11,070 nt of DNA from an uncultured Erysipelotrichaceae bacterium (lineage in GTDB: Bacteria; Bacillota_I; Bacilli_A; RF39; UBA660), in NCBI GenBank assembly GCA_902766875.1, contig CACXFI010000096.1, positions 1 through 11,070 on the forward strand, in the 5' to 3' direction. The notes under the pieces were generated by a model. That model was not told where the DNA came from, ran no database searches, and worked only from the letters and a program-made list of their open reading frames with translations. This document shows positions 1-7,623 of the stretch, in pieces; the stretch's first letter is position 1, and every line of letters starts with the position of its first letter. The translations under genes were made by a program, and so were the position numbers.

Positions 1-852
1 CTCAATATCTTCAGCTGGCATCTCTTTTTCACTTCTTCTGTAAACTACATATACATCTTTAGCACCCATTCTCTTAATAGTCCTAGATACATCCATAGCT
101 ACGTTTCCACCACCAGATACAATTACAACTTTATCTTTATAATCTGGATGATTACCATGTTCTAATAGTTCATTGCCACCATATACACCATCTAATTCTT
201 CTCCAGGAATATCCATCATAGATGATATATTAGCACCTATTCCTAAAAATATAGCATCATACTTATTTATAACATCATTAAGTTTATAATCTTTACCTAA
301 TTCCATATTATATTTAACATCTATACCTAAATCAATAATTCTCTTAATTGATTTATCTAATATATCTCTATCTAATCTAAATTCAGGAATACCATGTTTA
401 AGTATTCCACCTAAATAATCATATTTTTCATATATAGTAACATCAATACCATTTCTTTGTAAAAATCCTGCACAAGTAAGCCCTGCTGGTCCTCCTCCTA
501 TAACTAAAACTTTCTTATTTAGTTTATTATTACTAATAGGTATTTTAAAATTATTAAAAATAGCCATATCTCCAACAGCAGCTTCTAAGTCTCCTATCTT
601 TACAGCTTCATAAGATATTCTCTTTACACATGATCCTTGACATTGACTATCATGTGGACAAATTCTACCACAAATACTAGGAAGAACAGTAGTATTACAT
701 AATACCCTATAAGCACTCTCATAATCATCTTCTTTAATACATTTTATAAACTCAGTAATATCATTATTCAAAGGGCATCCTACTTGACATGGTTTAATAA
801 CACAACTAGCACATTCTAAAGCTTTATTTTTTGTATTACTCTTATTAATCAT
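1..852 (-). CDS. GltD-like Fe-S/FAD/NAD(P)H oxidoreductase, C-terminus outside the window
   Basis: This flavoprotein resembles the small (beta) subunit of glutamate synthase and the related NfnB/SudA-type oxidoreductases, which move electrons between NAD(P)H, FAD and Fe-S clusters in the cytoplasm. The 284 visible residues begin with a Cys-rich domain (C14, C17, C22, C26, then C61, C65, C71, C75) expected to hold two [4Fe-4S] clusters. A GGGPAG FAD-binding Rossmann motif follows near residues 119-124. A second nucleotide site, GGGNVAMD near 247-254, is followed by YRRSEKEMPA, the usual NADPH-side signature of the family. The ATG overlaps the stop of the hydrogenase gene by 8 bp, and an AGGTGGTGG ribosome site lies inside that gene, so the two are translationally coupled. 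No large glutamate synthase subunit is visible, so a role as electron partner of the hydrogenase is more likely than glutamate synthesis. The C-terminal part of the protein (roughly 40% of a usual family member) lies beyond base 1. Confidence 0.93.
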   Translation of the reverse strand, partial: MINKSNTKNKALECASCVIKPCQVGCPLNNDITEFIKCIKEDDYESAYRVLCNTTVLPSICGRICPHDSQCQGSCVKRISYEAVKIGDLEAAVGDMAIFNNFKIPISNNKLNKKVLVIGGGPAGLTCAGFLQRNGIDVTIYEKYDYLGGILKHGIPEFRLDRDILDKSIKRIIDLGIDVKYNMELGKDYKLNDVINKYDAIFLGIGANISSMMDIPGEELDGVYGGNELLEHGNHPDYKDKVVIVSGGGNVAMDVSRTIKRMGAKDVYVVYRRSEKEMPAEDIE

Positions 853-2209
853 TCTTACCACCACCTAGCAAATAAGATTTATTTTCATATTCAGTATGCA
901 ATAACATATGAGCAAGCTCACTATTAGGTTTATCCAAAAATTTATCATATATATCTTTTATCTCTGGATTCTCATGACATAGTCTTAATTTATCTTCACT
1001 ATCTATATCATAAACGCCATCCATTCTAGCTTTCTTAGTAGTCATTTTATTAAGCATTGTAACCTTAGGTTGCCCTCCTCCACATATACAACCACCATTA
1101 CAATTCATAACTTCTACAAAATCATAATATACATCTTTATTTAATAATTTGTCTATTAATTCTTTAGCATTACTCATACCATTGCAAACAGCAACTTTTA
1201 TCTCTTTATCATTTATATTAACAATAGCCTCTTTAACACTACCCATACCTCTAATACTATTAAATTCAATATCATCATCTTTAAGATTATTTCCAGTCAT
1301 ATAAAAATATGCTGTTCTAAGAGCAGCCTCTGCTACTCCCCCACTATTTCCAAATATAACTCCAGCACTAGATCCTCTTTCTAAAGGACTATCAAATTTA
1401 CTATTCTTTAATTTATCTAATTGAATATTTTCTTCTTTAAATAGCATAGCTAACTCTCTAGTAGTAATAACATAATCAGTATCTATAATATCTTTATCCC
1501 AATATTTACTAGCTTTATTAACTTCTTTTCTTCTAATCTCTTCTTTCTTAGCTGTACAAGGAGCCACTACTATATTTACAATATCTTTAACATCAATATT
1601 TTCAACTTTACTAAAATATGTTTTAATAATACTACTTTGCATAGTAATAGGACTCTTACAGCTAGATAGATTAGGTAGAATCTCTGGATAAAATATTTCT
1701 GCATATCTAACCCAAGCTGGACAGCAACTAGTAAACATAGGAAGTATACCCTTATTATTAATCCTATCTACTAATTCCATAGCTTCTTCCATAATGGTTA
1801 AATCAGCCCCAAAAGTAATATCAAACACATAGTCAGCACCTAATTCTTTAAGACCAGTAACTATCTTACCTTCAAGATTAGTACCAGGATTTAATCCGAA
1901 TTCTTCTCCAATTGCTACTCTAACAGCAGGAGCCACACTAAATACTATTTTTTTATTTTTATTCTTTAATACTTTCTTTACATTTAAATAATCAAATTTT
2001 TCCCTAATAGCCTCTGTAGGACACATATTAGCACACTGTCCACAATTTACACATATAGGTTTTCTACTTTTATCTATATCATACATTCTAGCTACTGTAA
2101 TATCATTTGTACATACATTCTTACAATATCCACATTGTATACACTTATCCATATCTTTAACTAAACTATTACTATCTTCAGGTATTAAAACATCTAATCT
2201 CTCTTCCAT
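845..2209 (-). CDS. hydA: [FeFe] hydrogenase catalytic subunit, group A-like
   Basis: This enzyme interconverts protons plus electrons and H2. Two N-terminal ferredoxin-type [4Fe-4S] motifs are visible (C23, C26, C29, C33 and C53, C56, C59, C63). The three H-cluster signatures follow: TSCCPAW (160-166), APCTAKKEE (216-224) and the MNCNGGCICGGG stretch (368-379, ligands C370 and C374). The protein has 454 residues, typical of a two-cluster hydrogenase without the extra [2Fe-2S] domain. I chose the ATG at 2209 because GGAGG lies 5 nt upstream and the promoter's -10 box (2236-2241) rules out the longer reading starting at 2245. The overlap with the downstream GltD-like gene suggests an H2-linked NAD(P)H complex. 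From memory, HydDB lists a glutamate-synthase-linked group A2, which would fit, but that assignment is inference. The L2 motif has Ala216 where most group A enzymes have Met. Maturases HydE, HydF and HydG are not in the window. Confidence 0.95.
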   Translation of the reverse strand: MEERLDVLIPEDSNSLVKDMDKCIQCGYCKNVCTNDITVARMYDIDKSRKPICVNCGQCANMCPTEAIREKFDYLNVKKVLKNKNKKIVFSVAPAVRVAIGEEFGLNPGTNLEGKIVTGLKELGADYVFDITFGADLTIMEEAMELVDRINNKGILPMFTSCCPAWVRYAEIFYPEILPNLSSCKSPITMQSSIIKTYFSKVENIDVKDIVNIVVAPCTAKKEEIRRKEVNKASKYWDKDIIDTDYVITTRELAMLFKEENIQLDKLKNSKFDSPLERGSSAGVIFGNSGGVAEAALRTAYFYMTGNNLKDDDIEFNSIRGMGSVKEAIVNINDKEIKVAVCNGMSNAKELIDKLLNKDVYYDFVEVMNCNGGCICGGGQPKVTMLNKMTTKKARMDGVYDIDSEDKLRLCHENPEIKDIYDKFLDKPNSELAHMLLHTEYENKSYLLGGGKND

Positions 2210-2235
2210 AACTACCTCCACTATACATATATAAT

Positions 2236-2264
2236 AGTATATCATATTATCAATATCTATGTAA
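2236..2264 (-). promoter_or_regulatory. Promoter of the hydrogenase operon
   Basis: Read on the minus strand, a -35 box TTACAT (2259-2264) and a -10 box TATACT (2236-2241) are separated by exactly 17 bp. Transcription would start near 2229, giving a leader of about 20 nt before the ATG at 2209. Confidence 0.7.
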
Positions 2265-2273
2265 CTAACTTTA

Positions 2274-2299
2274 CAAAAAAATGACTACATTGTAGTCAT
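2274..2299 (-). terminator. Intrinsic terminator of the XRE regulator gene
   Basis: ATGACTAC-ATT-GTAGTCAT (2281-2299) forms a perfect 8-bp hairpin. On the minus strand it is followed by a run of six to seven T. It lies 3 bp past the regulator's stop codon and directly upstream of the hydrogenase promoter, so it insulates the two units. Confidence 0.88.
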
Positions 2300-2302
2300 T
2301 TA

Positions 2303-3676
2303 TTAATCAATAATATTATTATTATCTTTAATTTTATTTATATTATCAGAAGAAGCATATATTTTAACTTTATAAGAATTATAATTAACAATCTTCTTAT
2401 CGTTAATATCTTCTATTTCTTTTCTAATAATTTCCATTACATTATCATAGTTATTATCTATTCCAACATGTATATAATTATCATCTTTATCTATATCTTT
2501 AACAAAGAAATCAGAATGATATATCTCAATTCTAATATTATCTCTATCTTCTATAATATATTCTATATCATCAGCCCATGCATTCATAATAATCATATCA
2601 TCATTCATATCAAGATATTCTTCTTCTTTAACACTATAATCAGTGCTAATATTAAAATTAATACCAGAAATAAAGCATAATCCAAATCCTATACCTATGC
2701 CTACTAAAGAACTAATAAATATAATAAATAACATTAATTTCTTTATTTTTCTATTAACAACAAAATTATATATAATATCTAATATAATAACATTAATAAG
2801 AATAGACGAAATAAGTATTAATAATACTCCAAAGAATATTAATCCAACTTTAACAAACATAAAAGACATAACCAAGAGTATTACTAAACTAACTAAACTA
2901 AAACAAAATCCAATACCAATCCATATAACGAATAATTTAATAAAGAAAACCAAACACTTAACTAATCCATTAAAAAATCCATATCCAGAATTATCAGGAT
3001 CTCTAATAATTATTCTTTCTTTTTCTCTCTTCGAGTTATAATTTTTAATATTACTACTATCATCGTTAATATTATCATCTTTATCCCCGTCTATCTTATC
3101 ATTATTATCGCCTTTCTCATCTTTTATTATAATATAATAGTCTAGATATCTAGTCTTAAATACATATAAAAATAATATAATCCCTAAAATACTAACTAAT
3201 AATATGTATATAGAACTAAATATAGAATATATAACTTTATACACATTATAAGGTAGAAAATGAAATATATTACTAAAAATTCCATTACCAATACCTCCTA
3301 TTATAACAAATACTAACCATATTATAAATACTACAAATAACTGCTCTATAAGACATTTAATAATATCTTTAAATTTCATATTACAAAACATATCTACAGT
3401 CTTAGTCATAAATTCTAATAAATCTTTAACGTATTTATTAAGATTACTCTTACTTTGCTTACTCTCTTTAACACTATTAATATCTTGATTCATTAATTCA
3501 TCAATATTAACATTAAACATCTTACATATTTGTAATACCTTATCCATCTCTGGATATGCTTGATTAGATTCCCATTTAGATACCGATTGTCTAGATACAC
3601 CAAGCTTATCTGCTAATTGTTCTTGTGATAGATTATGCTCCTTTCTTATCTTTTTTAAATTGTCTGATAAATTCAT
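2303..3676 (-). CDS. Membrane-anchored XRE-family transcriptional regulator
   Basis: The 457-residue protein starts with a cytoplasmic helix-turn-helix domain of the XRE/HTH_3 type (about residues 6-62, with LSQEQLADKLGVSRQSVSKW as core). Hydrophobic segments follow at about 110-130, 147-173, 238-272, 276-308 and 313-337. A hydrophilic Asp/Asn-rich loop lies at about 185-230, and the last 120 residues form a beta-rich tail. With five segments the tail would lie outside the cell. Its end (VKIYASSDNINKIK) weakly resembles DUF4097-type beta repeats. The likely role is a one-component sensor that binds DNA from the membrane; the signal and targets are unknown. I chose the ATG at 3676 because AAAGGAGGAA lies about 8 nt upstream, whereas the longer reading from 3700 would start over that site. 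It has its own promoter region with three spaced repeats and its own terminator. Neighbouring genes show no obvious functional link. Confidence 0.88.
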   Translation of the reverse strand: MNLSDNLKKIRKEHNLSQEQLADKLGVSRQSVSKWESNQAYPEMDKVLQICKMFNVNIDELMNQDINSVKESKQSKSNLNKYVKDLLEFMTKTVDMFCNMKFKDIIKCLIEQLFVVFIIWLVFVIIGGIGNGIFSNIFHFLPYNVYKVIYSIFSSIYILLVSILGIILFLYVFKTRYLDYYIIIKDEKGDNNDKIDGDKDDNINDDSSNIKNYNSKREKERIIIRDPDNSGYGFFNGLVKCLVFFIKLFVIWIGIGFCFSLVSLVILLVMSFMFVKVGLIFFGVLLILISSILINVIILDIIYNFVVNRKIKKLMLFIIFISSLVGIGIGFGLCFISGINFNISTDYSVKEEEYLDMNDDMIIMNAWADDIEYIIEDRDNIRIEIYHSDFFVKDIDKDDNYIHVGIDNNYDNVMEIIRKEIEDINDKKIVNYNSYKVKIYASSDNINKIKDNNNIID

Positions 3677-3693
3677 AAATTTTTCCTCCTTTA

Positions 3694-3764
3694 CAACCAA
3701 ATTATATAATTATAACTGGTTGCAATCTACCAATTTTTAGTTGTTTTTTGTAAATTTTCAGTTG
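3694..3764 (-). promoter_or_regulatory. Promoter region with 21-bp-spaced TGGTTG/YAGTTG repeats
   Basis: On the plus strand TGGTTG (3717-3722), TAGTTG (3738-3743) and CAGTTG (3759-3764) are spaced exactly 21 bp apart. An inverted copy, CAACCA, sits at 3694-3699. The minus-strand -10 candidates TATAAT (3709-3714 or 3701-3706) lie between the inverted pair, and no good -35 box is visible. This looks like an operator array that could activate or autoregulate the XRE regulator. The array is seen directly; the bound protein is unknown. Confidence 0.6.
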
Positions 3765-3782
3765 CATTTACTATTTTATCAC

Positions 3783-3805
3783 AAAAAAAGACTTATAAAA
3801 GTCTT
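3783..3805 (-). terminator. Intrinsic terminator of the thioredoxin-like lipoprotein gene
   Basis: AAGACTT-loop-AAGTCTT (3788-3805) forms a 7-bp stem followed on the minus strand by a run of seven T. The stem includes part of the stop codon of the lipoprotein gene, so coding and termination signals overlap. Confidence 0.87.
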
Positions 3806-4472
3806 AATTACTAAATAAATCATTAAACTGTTTTTCTTCATCTTTTAACATATCTTCAGTTAATTCTTCTCTAGAATCTTTCTGTTTATCAGATATACCT
3901 TCTACTAACTTAATAGCCTTACCTTTTTCAACATAAACAAAGTTGGGAGCATATATTCTCTTTTCTCCTACTTCTATACTATTACCATTTTTATCTGTTA
4001 AAGTATAATCAGAAAGCAAATTATCAAATTTCTCTATTAATTTATAATATTCATCTATACCATCACTAACTTTAACAACTTTACCATCTTCTAATGAATA
4101 TTTATCTCTAAATATCTCATTACCCTCATCATCCCATATATTAACATAATATATTTTTTTAATTTTATTATCTTTAGCAACTTCACAAGATTTTTCTATA
4201 ACACTTCTACACCAAGGACATAACTTATCTCCAAAATAGACATAAAAAGTTTCTTTATTATCGATCATTTCAACTATCTTACTAGGACTAACTTTTTCGT
4301 ATGGATTATTTTTAGGTATAGTTATACTTCTATGTTCTTTTCCACTTTTATTAGTTTTTCCATTTAATGATTCATATTCATCTTTAAAATCTAAACTAGC
4401 TCTTTTACTACAACCTGTTATAACTAAAAAAGGAATCATAACTACTAATAACATTAACAATATTTTTTTCAT
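3804..4472 (-). CDS. Thioredoxin-like lipoprotein with CPWC motif
   Basis: The 222-residue protein begins with a type II signal peptide: MKK, a hydrophobic core and the lipobox ITGC, with C21 as the predicted lipidated residue. It should therefore sit on the outer face of the cytoplasmic membrane. A thioredoxin-like region follows, FYVYFGDKLCPWCRS (about 76-90), where C85 and C88 form the redox-active CxxC. The remainder is charged and includes a longer insert after the first beta-alpha unit (about 100-175). The likely role is thiol-disulfide exchange on exported proteins; the partner is not visible here, and no CcdA or DsbD gene lies nearby. I chose the ATG at 4472 because GAGGTG lies just upstream. 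A longer reading begins with TTG at 4484 inside that ribosome site and would spoil the signal peptide. The gene has its own promoter and terminator. Confidence 0.85.
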   Translation of the reverse strand: MKKILLMLLVVMIPFLVITGCSKRASLDFKDEYESLNGKTNKSGKEHRSITIPKNNPYEKVSPSKIVEMIDNKETFYVYFGDKLCPWCRSVIEKSCEVAKDNKIKKIYYVNIWDDEGNEIFRDKYSLEDGKVVKVSDGIDEYYKLIEKFDNLLSDYTLTDKNGNSIEVGEKRIYAPNFVYVEKGKAIKLVEGISDKQKDSREELTEDMLKDEEKQFNDLFSN

Positions 4473-4488
4473 AACACACCTCAATTTA

Positions 4489-4516
4489 ATTATATCTTAT
4501 TTTTATAATATATCAA
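4489..4516 (-). promoter_or_regulatory. Promoter of the lipoprotein gene
   Basis: On the minus strand TTGATA (4511-4516) and TATAAT (4489-4494) are spaced 16 bp apart. The predicted start, near 4482, leaves a leader of about 10 nt that begins close to the ribosome site. Confidence 0.65.
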
Positions 4517-4524
4517 TAACTTAA

Positions 4525-4553
4525 TAGACATAATTTTAATTATTTAGTACAAT
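4525..4553 (+). promoter_or_regulatory. Promoter of the HAD phosphatase gene
   Basis: TAGACA (4525-4530) and TACAAT (4548-4553) are spaced 17 bp apart on the plus strand. The start would fall near 4560, only about 11 nt before the ATG, so part of the AAAAGGTGA ribosome site may not be transcribed. The promoter is divergent from, and next to, that of the lipoprotein gene. Confidence 0.6.
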
Positions 4554-4570
4554 ATAAAAGGTGAATAATT

Positions 4571-5224
4571 ATGATAAAATTAGTAATACTTGACATGGAT
4601 GGAACCATGTTTGATACAGAACCATTATGGGATAAAGCTTTTATGGAAACCAATAAAATATTAGGATATAATGTTAGTGAAGAACTTCATCAAAAAATTA
4701 TAGGAAGTAATGGTAAAACAACAGAAATGATATTAAAAAATAGTTTAGGAGAAGATTATCCTTTTCAAAGATTTAATGAATTATATTTTGATACTTTAAT
4801 TAATTTAGTGAATAGAGAAGGTATAAAAATAAAACCAGGGTTAATAGAATTATTAAATTATCTAATAAACAATAAATATCCAATTGCCCTAGCCTCATCT
4901 AGTAGAAAAGATATAATATATAATGATTTAGAAAAAGCAGGTATTGATAAAAATATTTTTAATATAATTGTAAGTGGTGATGATTTAAAAGATAGTAAAC
5001 CAAATCCTGAAATATTTATAAAAACTTGCCAAAAACTAAATGTTAAACCATCAGACTCTATTGTAATAGAAGACTCCAATAACGGAATAATAGCAGCATC
5101 TAAGGCAGGTTGTATACCAATCTTAATACCTGATATCGATATAATAACAGATAAAGTTCTATCATTAGTAAAATATAAATGTGATAATCTATCTGAAGTT
5201 ATAGATATATTAAAAAAGTATTAG
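4571..5224 (+). CDS. HAD-superfamily phosphatase (beta-phosphoglucomutase-like)
   Basis: The 217-residue cytoplasmic enzyme carries all four HAD motifs. Motif I is DMDGT at 8-12, with nucleophile D8 and acid/base D10. Motif II is the ASSS stretch at 108-111. The motif III Lys is K143, in DSKPNPEIF. Motif IV is IEDSNNG at 166-172, with the Mg2+-binding acidic pair E167/D168. A helical cap lies between motifs I and II (about 15-85), so this is the subclass I group that contains beta-phosphoglucomutase, phosphoglycolate phosphatase and small-sugar phosphatases. The substrate cannot be read from sequence. The ATG follows AGGTG with 7 nt between. The gene stands alone between a divergent promoter and a convergent terminator, so the neighbours give no hint of a pathway. 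Confidence 0.9.
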   Translation: MIKLVILDMDGTMFDTEPLWDKAFMETNKILGYNVSEELHQKIIGSNGKTTEMILKNSLGEDYPFQRFNELYFDTLINLVNREGIKIKPGLIELLNYLINNKYPIALASSSRKDIIYNDLEKAGIDKNIFNIIVSGDDLKDSKPNPEIFIKTCQKLNVKPSDSIVIEDSNNGIIAASKAGCIPILIPDIDIITDKVLSLVKYKCDNLSEVIDILKKY

Positions 5225-5243
5225 TTAAAACTAATACTTTTTT
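5212..5243. terminator. Bidirectional terminator shared by the HAD gene and tex
   Basis: A 15-bp perfect inverted repeat (arms 5212-5226 and 5229-5243) carries A6 at one end and T6 at the other, so it can end transcripts from both sides. It overlaps the last codons and stop of the HAD gene and touches the tex stop, leaving only 17 bp between the two coding regions. Confidence 0.93.
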
Positions 5244-7392
5244 AAGGCTTAATTAAGGTAAGACTAACTTTCTTTTTATCCATATTAATACTATCTACAT
5301 AACATGTAACAATATCTCCAACATTAACTACATCTAGTGGATGTTTAATATATTCTCTAGTTAGTTTAGATATATGAGCAAGTCCATCATCATGAAGACC
5401 TATATCAATAAAAGCCCCAAAATCAACAACATTTCTAACAGTACCCTGTAGTTCCATACCTACTCTTAAATCTTCTAATTCTAATATATCACTTTTAAGT
5501 AAAGGTTTATCAAATTGATCTCTATAATCCCTATTAGGTTGCTTTAAACACTTAACAATATCTTCTAAAGTATATTTATCAATATCATTATCTCTAACAT
5601 AATTATCTATATTAATATTATCTAATTTATCACTCAAATCATCACTACCTATATCTTCTATCTTACATCCAATATCATCAAGTAATTTCAAAGTAGCTTT
5701 ATAACTTTCTGGATGTATAGGAGTCTTATCTAAAGGATTATTTCCTTCTACTACTCTCATAAATCCAATCGCTTGTTCATAAACCTTACTAGATAATAAT
5801 TTTTTCTTTTCTATTTCTTCTCTAGATTTGATAATACCATGCTCTTCCCTATATTTTAACACTTTATCAATAGCGCTCTTAGTCATACCAGATACATATT
5901 TTAAAATTGAGCCACTAGCAGTATTAATATTAACTCCAACATTATTAACAGCCTTACTAACAACAAAATCTAAAGATTCATCTAATCTTTTTTCATTAAC
6001 ATCATGTTGGTATTGACCTACTCCAATACTCTTACTATCTATTTTTACTAATTCACTTAATGGATCCTGTAATCTTCTTCCAATAGATATAGCACTTCTC
6101 TTTTCAACTGTTAAATCAGGAAACTCAGATATAGCTAATTTAGATGCCGAATAAACACTAGCCCCAGCTTCACTAACAATAATATATTCAACTTTTTTAT
6201 CTTTATATTCAGAAATAGTTTCTGCTACTAATTTTTCACTCTCTCTTGATGCTGTCCCATTTCCTATAGCTACTATATCTATATTATATTTCTTAAATAA
6301 TTCTTTCAAAGTATTTTTAGCTTCATCCCACATGTTCTTAGGCTCATGAGGATAAATTACCTTAATATCTAATACCCTACTAGCAGGATCAATAACCGCT
6401 AACTTACACCCTGTTCTATAAGCTGGATCAAATCCTAATACTATCTTATCTTTCATAGGAGGAGTTAATAATAATTTTTCTAAATTTTCTCCAAAGACAT
6501 TAATAGCTTTCTCTTCTGCTATTTCTTTAAGCTCACTTCTAACTTCTCTCTCTACACTAGGAAATATCAATCTTTTATAACTATCCTTTATACTATCTAT
6601 AACTAATTCACAAACAGGAGATGCATAATTTTTAATAATATGTTTATTAAAATATTCCATAACATAATCAGTATCAACACTAATACCTATACTAAGAATT
6701 CCTTCTTTCTCTCCCCTATTCATTGCAAGTACTCTATGAGGTTTAATATATTTAATTCTTTCACTATAATCATAATACATTTCATATATCTTATCTTCAT
6801 CTTTAGCATTCTTCTTAATTTTAGATTCAATAACACCATGATTCATCATATTATTTCTAAGCCATTTCCTATATATAGCATTATCACTAATCCATTCTGC
6901 AATAATATATTTAGCTCCTTCTATAGCTTTATCAGTACTATCTATAACCTCATTAAGATACTTTTTACTAATCTCTTCAATATTTATATCATTAGGAAAA
7001 CTCATGATAATTTTAGCTAGAGGCTCTAATCCATTCTTAATAGCCTCAGTTGCCTTAGTCTTTTTCTTTTCTTTAAATGGTCTATATAAATCTTCTACTT
7101 CTACTAATTTATTACAAGCCATAATATCTTTCTGTAATTCTTCTGTAAGAAGCCCTTTCTCATCAATTAATCTAATAACATCTTCTTTTCTCTTTAACAA
7201 ATTAACTTGATATTCATATACCTCATTAATCTTTCTAATCTGCTCTTCATCTAAACTACCAGTAGCTTCTTTCCTATATCTAGCTATAAAAGGAATAGTA
7301 TTCCCCTCTTCTAATAATTTTAATACAGCTTCTACTTGCTTATCTCTAACACTAAGCTCTAATGCTATTTCTTTAATAATATCTTGATTCAT
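5242..7392 (-). CDS. tex: Tex family S1-domain nucleic-acid binding protein
   Basis: The 716-residue protein matches Tex over its full length. It has an N-terminal helical region (including NTIPFIARYRKEATG near 31-45), a YqgF/RNase H-like domain from about 316 (KIVLGFDPAYRTGCKLAVID), a helix-hairpin-helix region near 483-550 (VNNVGVNINTASG), and a C-terminal S1 domain at about 639-716 (LQGTVRNVVDFGAFIDIG). Tex proteins are cytoplasmic RNA-binding factors linked in other bacteria to transcription and toxin or virulence gene expression; the molecular activity is not settled. The ATG at 7392 has a modest AGGAAG ribosome site. The gene has an extended -10 promoter and shares a terminator with the convergent HAD gene, so it appears to be monocistronic. 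Confidence 0.96.
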   Translation of the reverse strand: MNQDIIKEIALELSVRDKQVEAVLKLLEEGNTIPFIARYRKEATGSLDEEQIRKINEVYEYQVNLLKRKEDVIRLIDEKGLLTEELQKDIMACNKLVEVEDLYRPFKEKKKTKATEAIKNGLEPLAKIIMSFPNDINIEEISKKYLNEVIDSTDKAIEGAKYIIAEWISDNAIYRKWLRNNMMNHGVIESKIKKNAKDEDKIYEMYYDYSERIKYIKPHRVLAMNRGEKEGILSIGISVDTDYVMEYFNKHIIKNYASPVCELVIDSIKDSYKRLIFPSVEREVRSELKEIAEEKAINVFGENLEKLLLTPPMKDKIVLGFDPAYRTGCKLAVIDPASRVLDIKVIYPHEPKNMWDEAKNTLKELFKKYNIDIVAIGNGTASRESEKLVAETISEYKDKKVEYIIVSEAGASVYSASKLAISEFPDLTVEKRSAISIGRRLQDPLSELVKIDSKSIGVGQYQHDVNEKRLDESLDFVVSKAVNNVGVNINTASGSILKYVSGMTKSAIDKVLKYREEHGIIKSREEIEKKKLLSSKVYEQAIGFMRVVEGNNPLDKTPIHPESYKATLKLLDDIGCKIEDIGSDDLSDKLDNINIDNYVRDNDIDKYTLEDIVKCLKQPNRDYRDQFDKPLLKSDILELEDLRVGMELQGTVRNVVDFGAFIDIGLHDDGLAHISKLTREYIKHPLDVVNVGDIVTCYVDSINMDKKKVSLTLIKP

Positions 7393-7416
7393 TTTCTACA
7401 CTTCCTAACTCTATAT

Positions 7417-7425
7417 ATTATAACA
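7417..7425 (-). promoter_or_regulatory. Extended -10 promoter of tex
   Basis: On the minus strand TATAAT (7417-7422) is preceded by TGT, giving the extended -10 form TGnTATAAT. No convincing -35 box lies 16-18 bp upstream, which an extended -10 can compensate for. The leader would be about 20 nt. Confidence 0.6.
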
Positions 7426-7460
7426 CTTTTAAAAAATATATATTTAAAATTTACTAATAA

Positions 7461-7487
7461 TAAATAAAAAATCAACACTTCTGTTGA
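7461..7487 (-). terminator. Leftward intrinsic terminator upstream of tex
   Basis: On the minus strand TCAACA-GAAG-TGTTGA (7472-7487) is followed by six T and further AT-rich sequence. No coding region on that strand ends here. It may stop read-through from the toxin-antitoxin region or the polymerase gene before tex, or end a small RNA that I cannot delimit. Confidence 0.65.
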
Positions 7488-7573
7488 AAATTATAAAATA
7501 TCTAAAGTTTAATTAGAACCGATTAAAAAGCGATCAATTTGGTAAAATAATTATCAAATTCATAATAAATATA
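7488..7573. other. AT-rich stretch with one weak inverted repeat
   Basis: No open reading frame with a ribosome site is visible. The only structure is AATTTGGT (7536-7543) facing ATCAAATT (7553-7560), a stem of 8 pairs with one G-U and a 9-nt loop. I assign no function. Confidence 0.4.
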
Positions 7574-7602
7574 TTTACTTATATTATTATAATAAATATA
7601 AT
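7574..7602 (+). promoter_or_regulatory. Likely promoter of the small toxin mRNA
   Basis: TTTACT (7574-7579) and TATAAT (7597-7602) are spaced 17 bp apart. Transcription would start near 7609, giving a structured leader of about 49 nt. The region is very AT-rich, so another TATAAT (7588-7593) cannot be excluded. Confidence 0.5.
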
Positions 7603-7623
7603 TATATATAGGAATACTAACTG

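Noticed and set aside
1..852. True glutamate synthase small subunit (gltD)
   Set aside because: No glutamate synthase large subunit is visible, and the gene is coupled to a hydrogenase, so the specific gltD name is not justified.
2468..3041. Two plus-strand open frames opposite the XRE regulator
   Set aside because: They are antisense shadows of a gene with a clear HTH domain and ribosome site; they are Ile/Asn-rich with no starts supported by a ribosome site.
5828..7210. Three plus-strand open frames opposite tex, and a similar one at 4858-5079 opposite the HAD gene
   Set aside because: All lie inside well-conserved genes on the other strand and show no domain or ribosome site.
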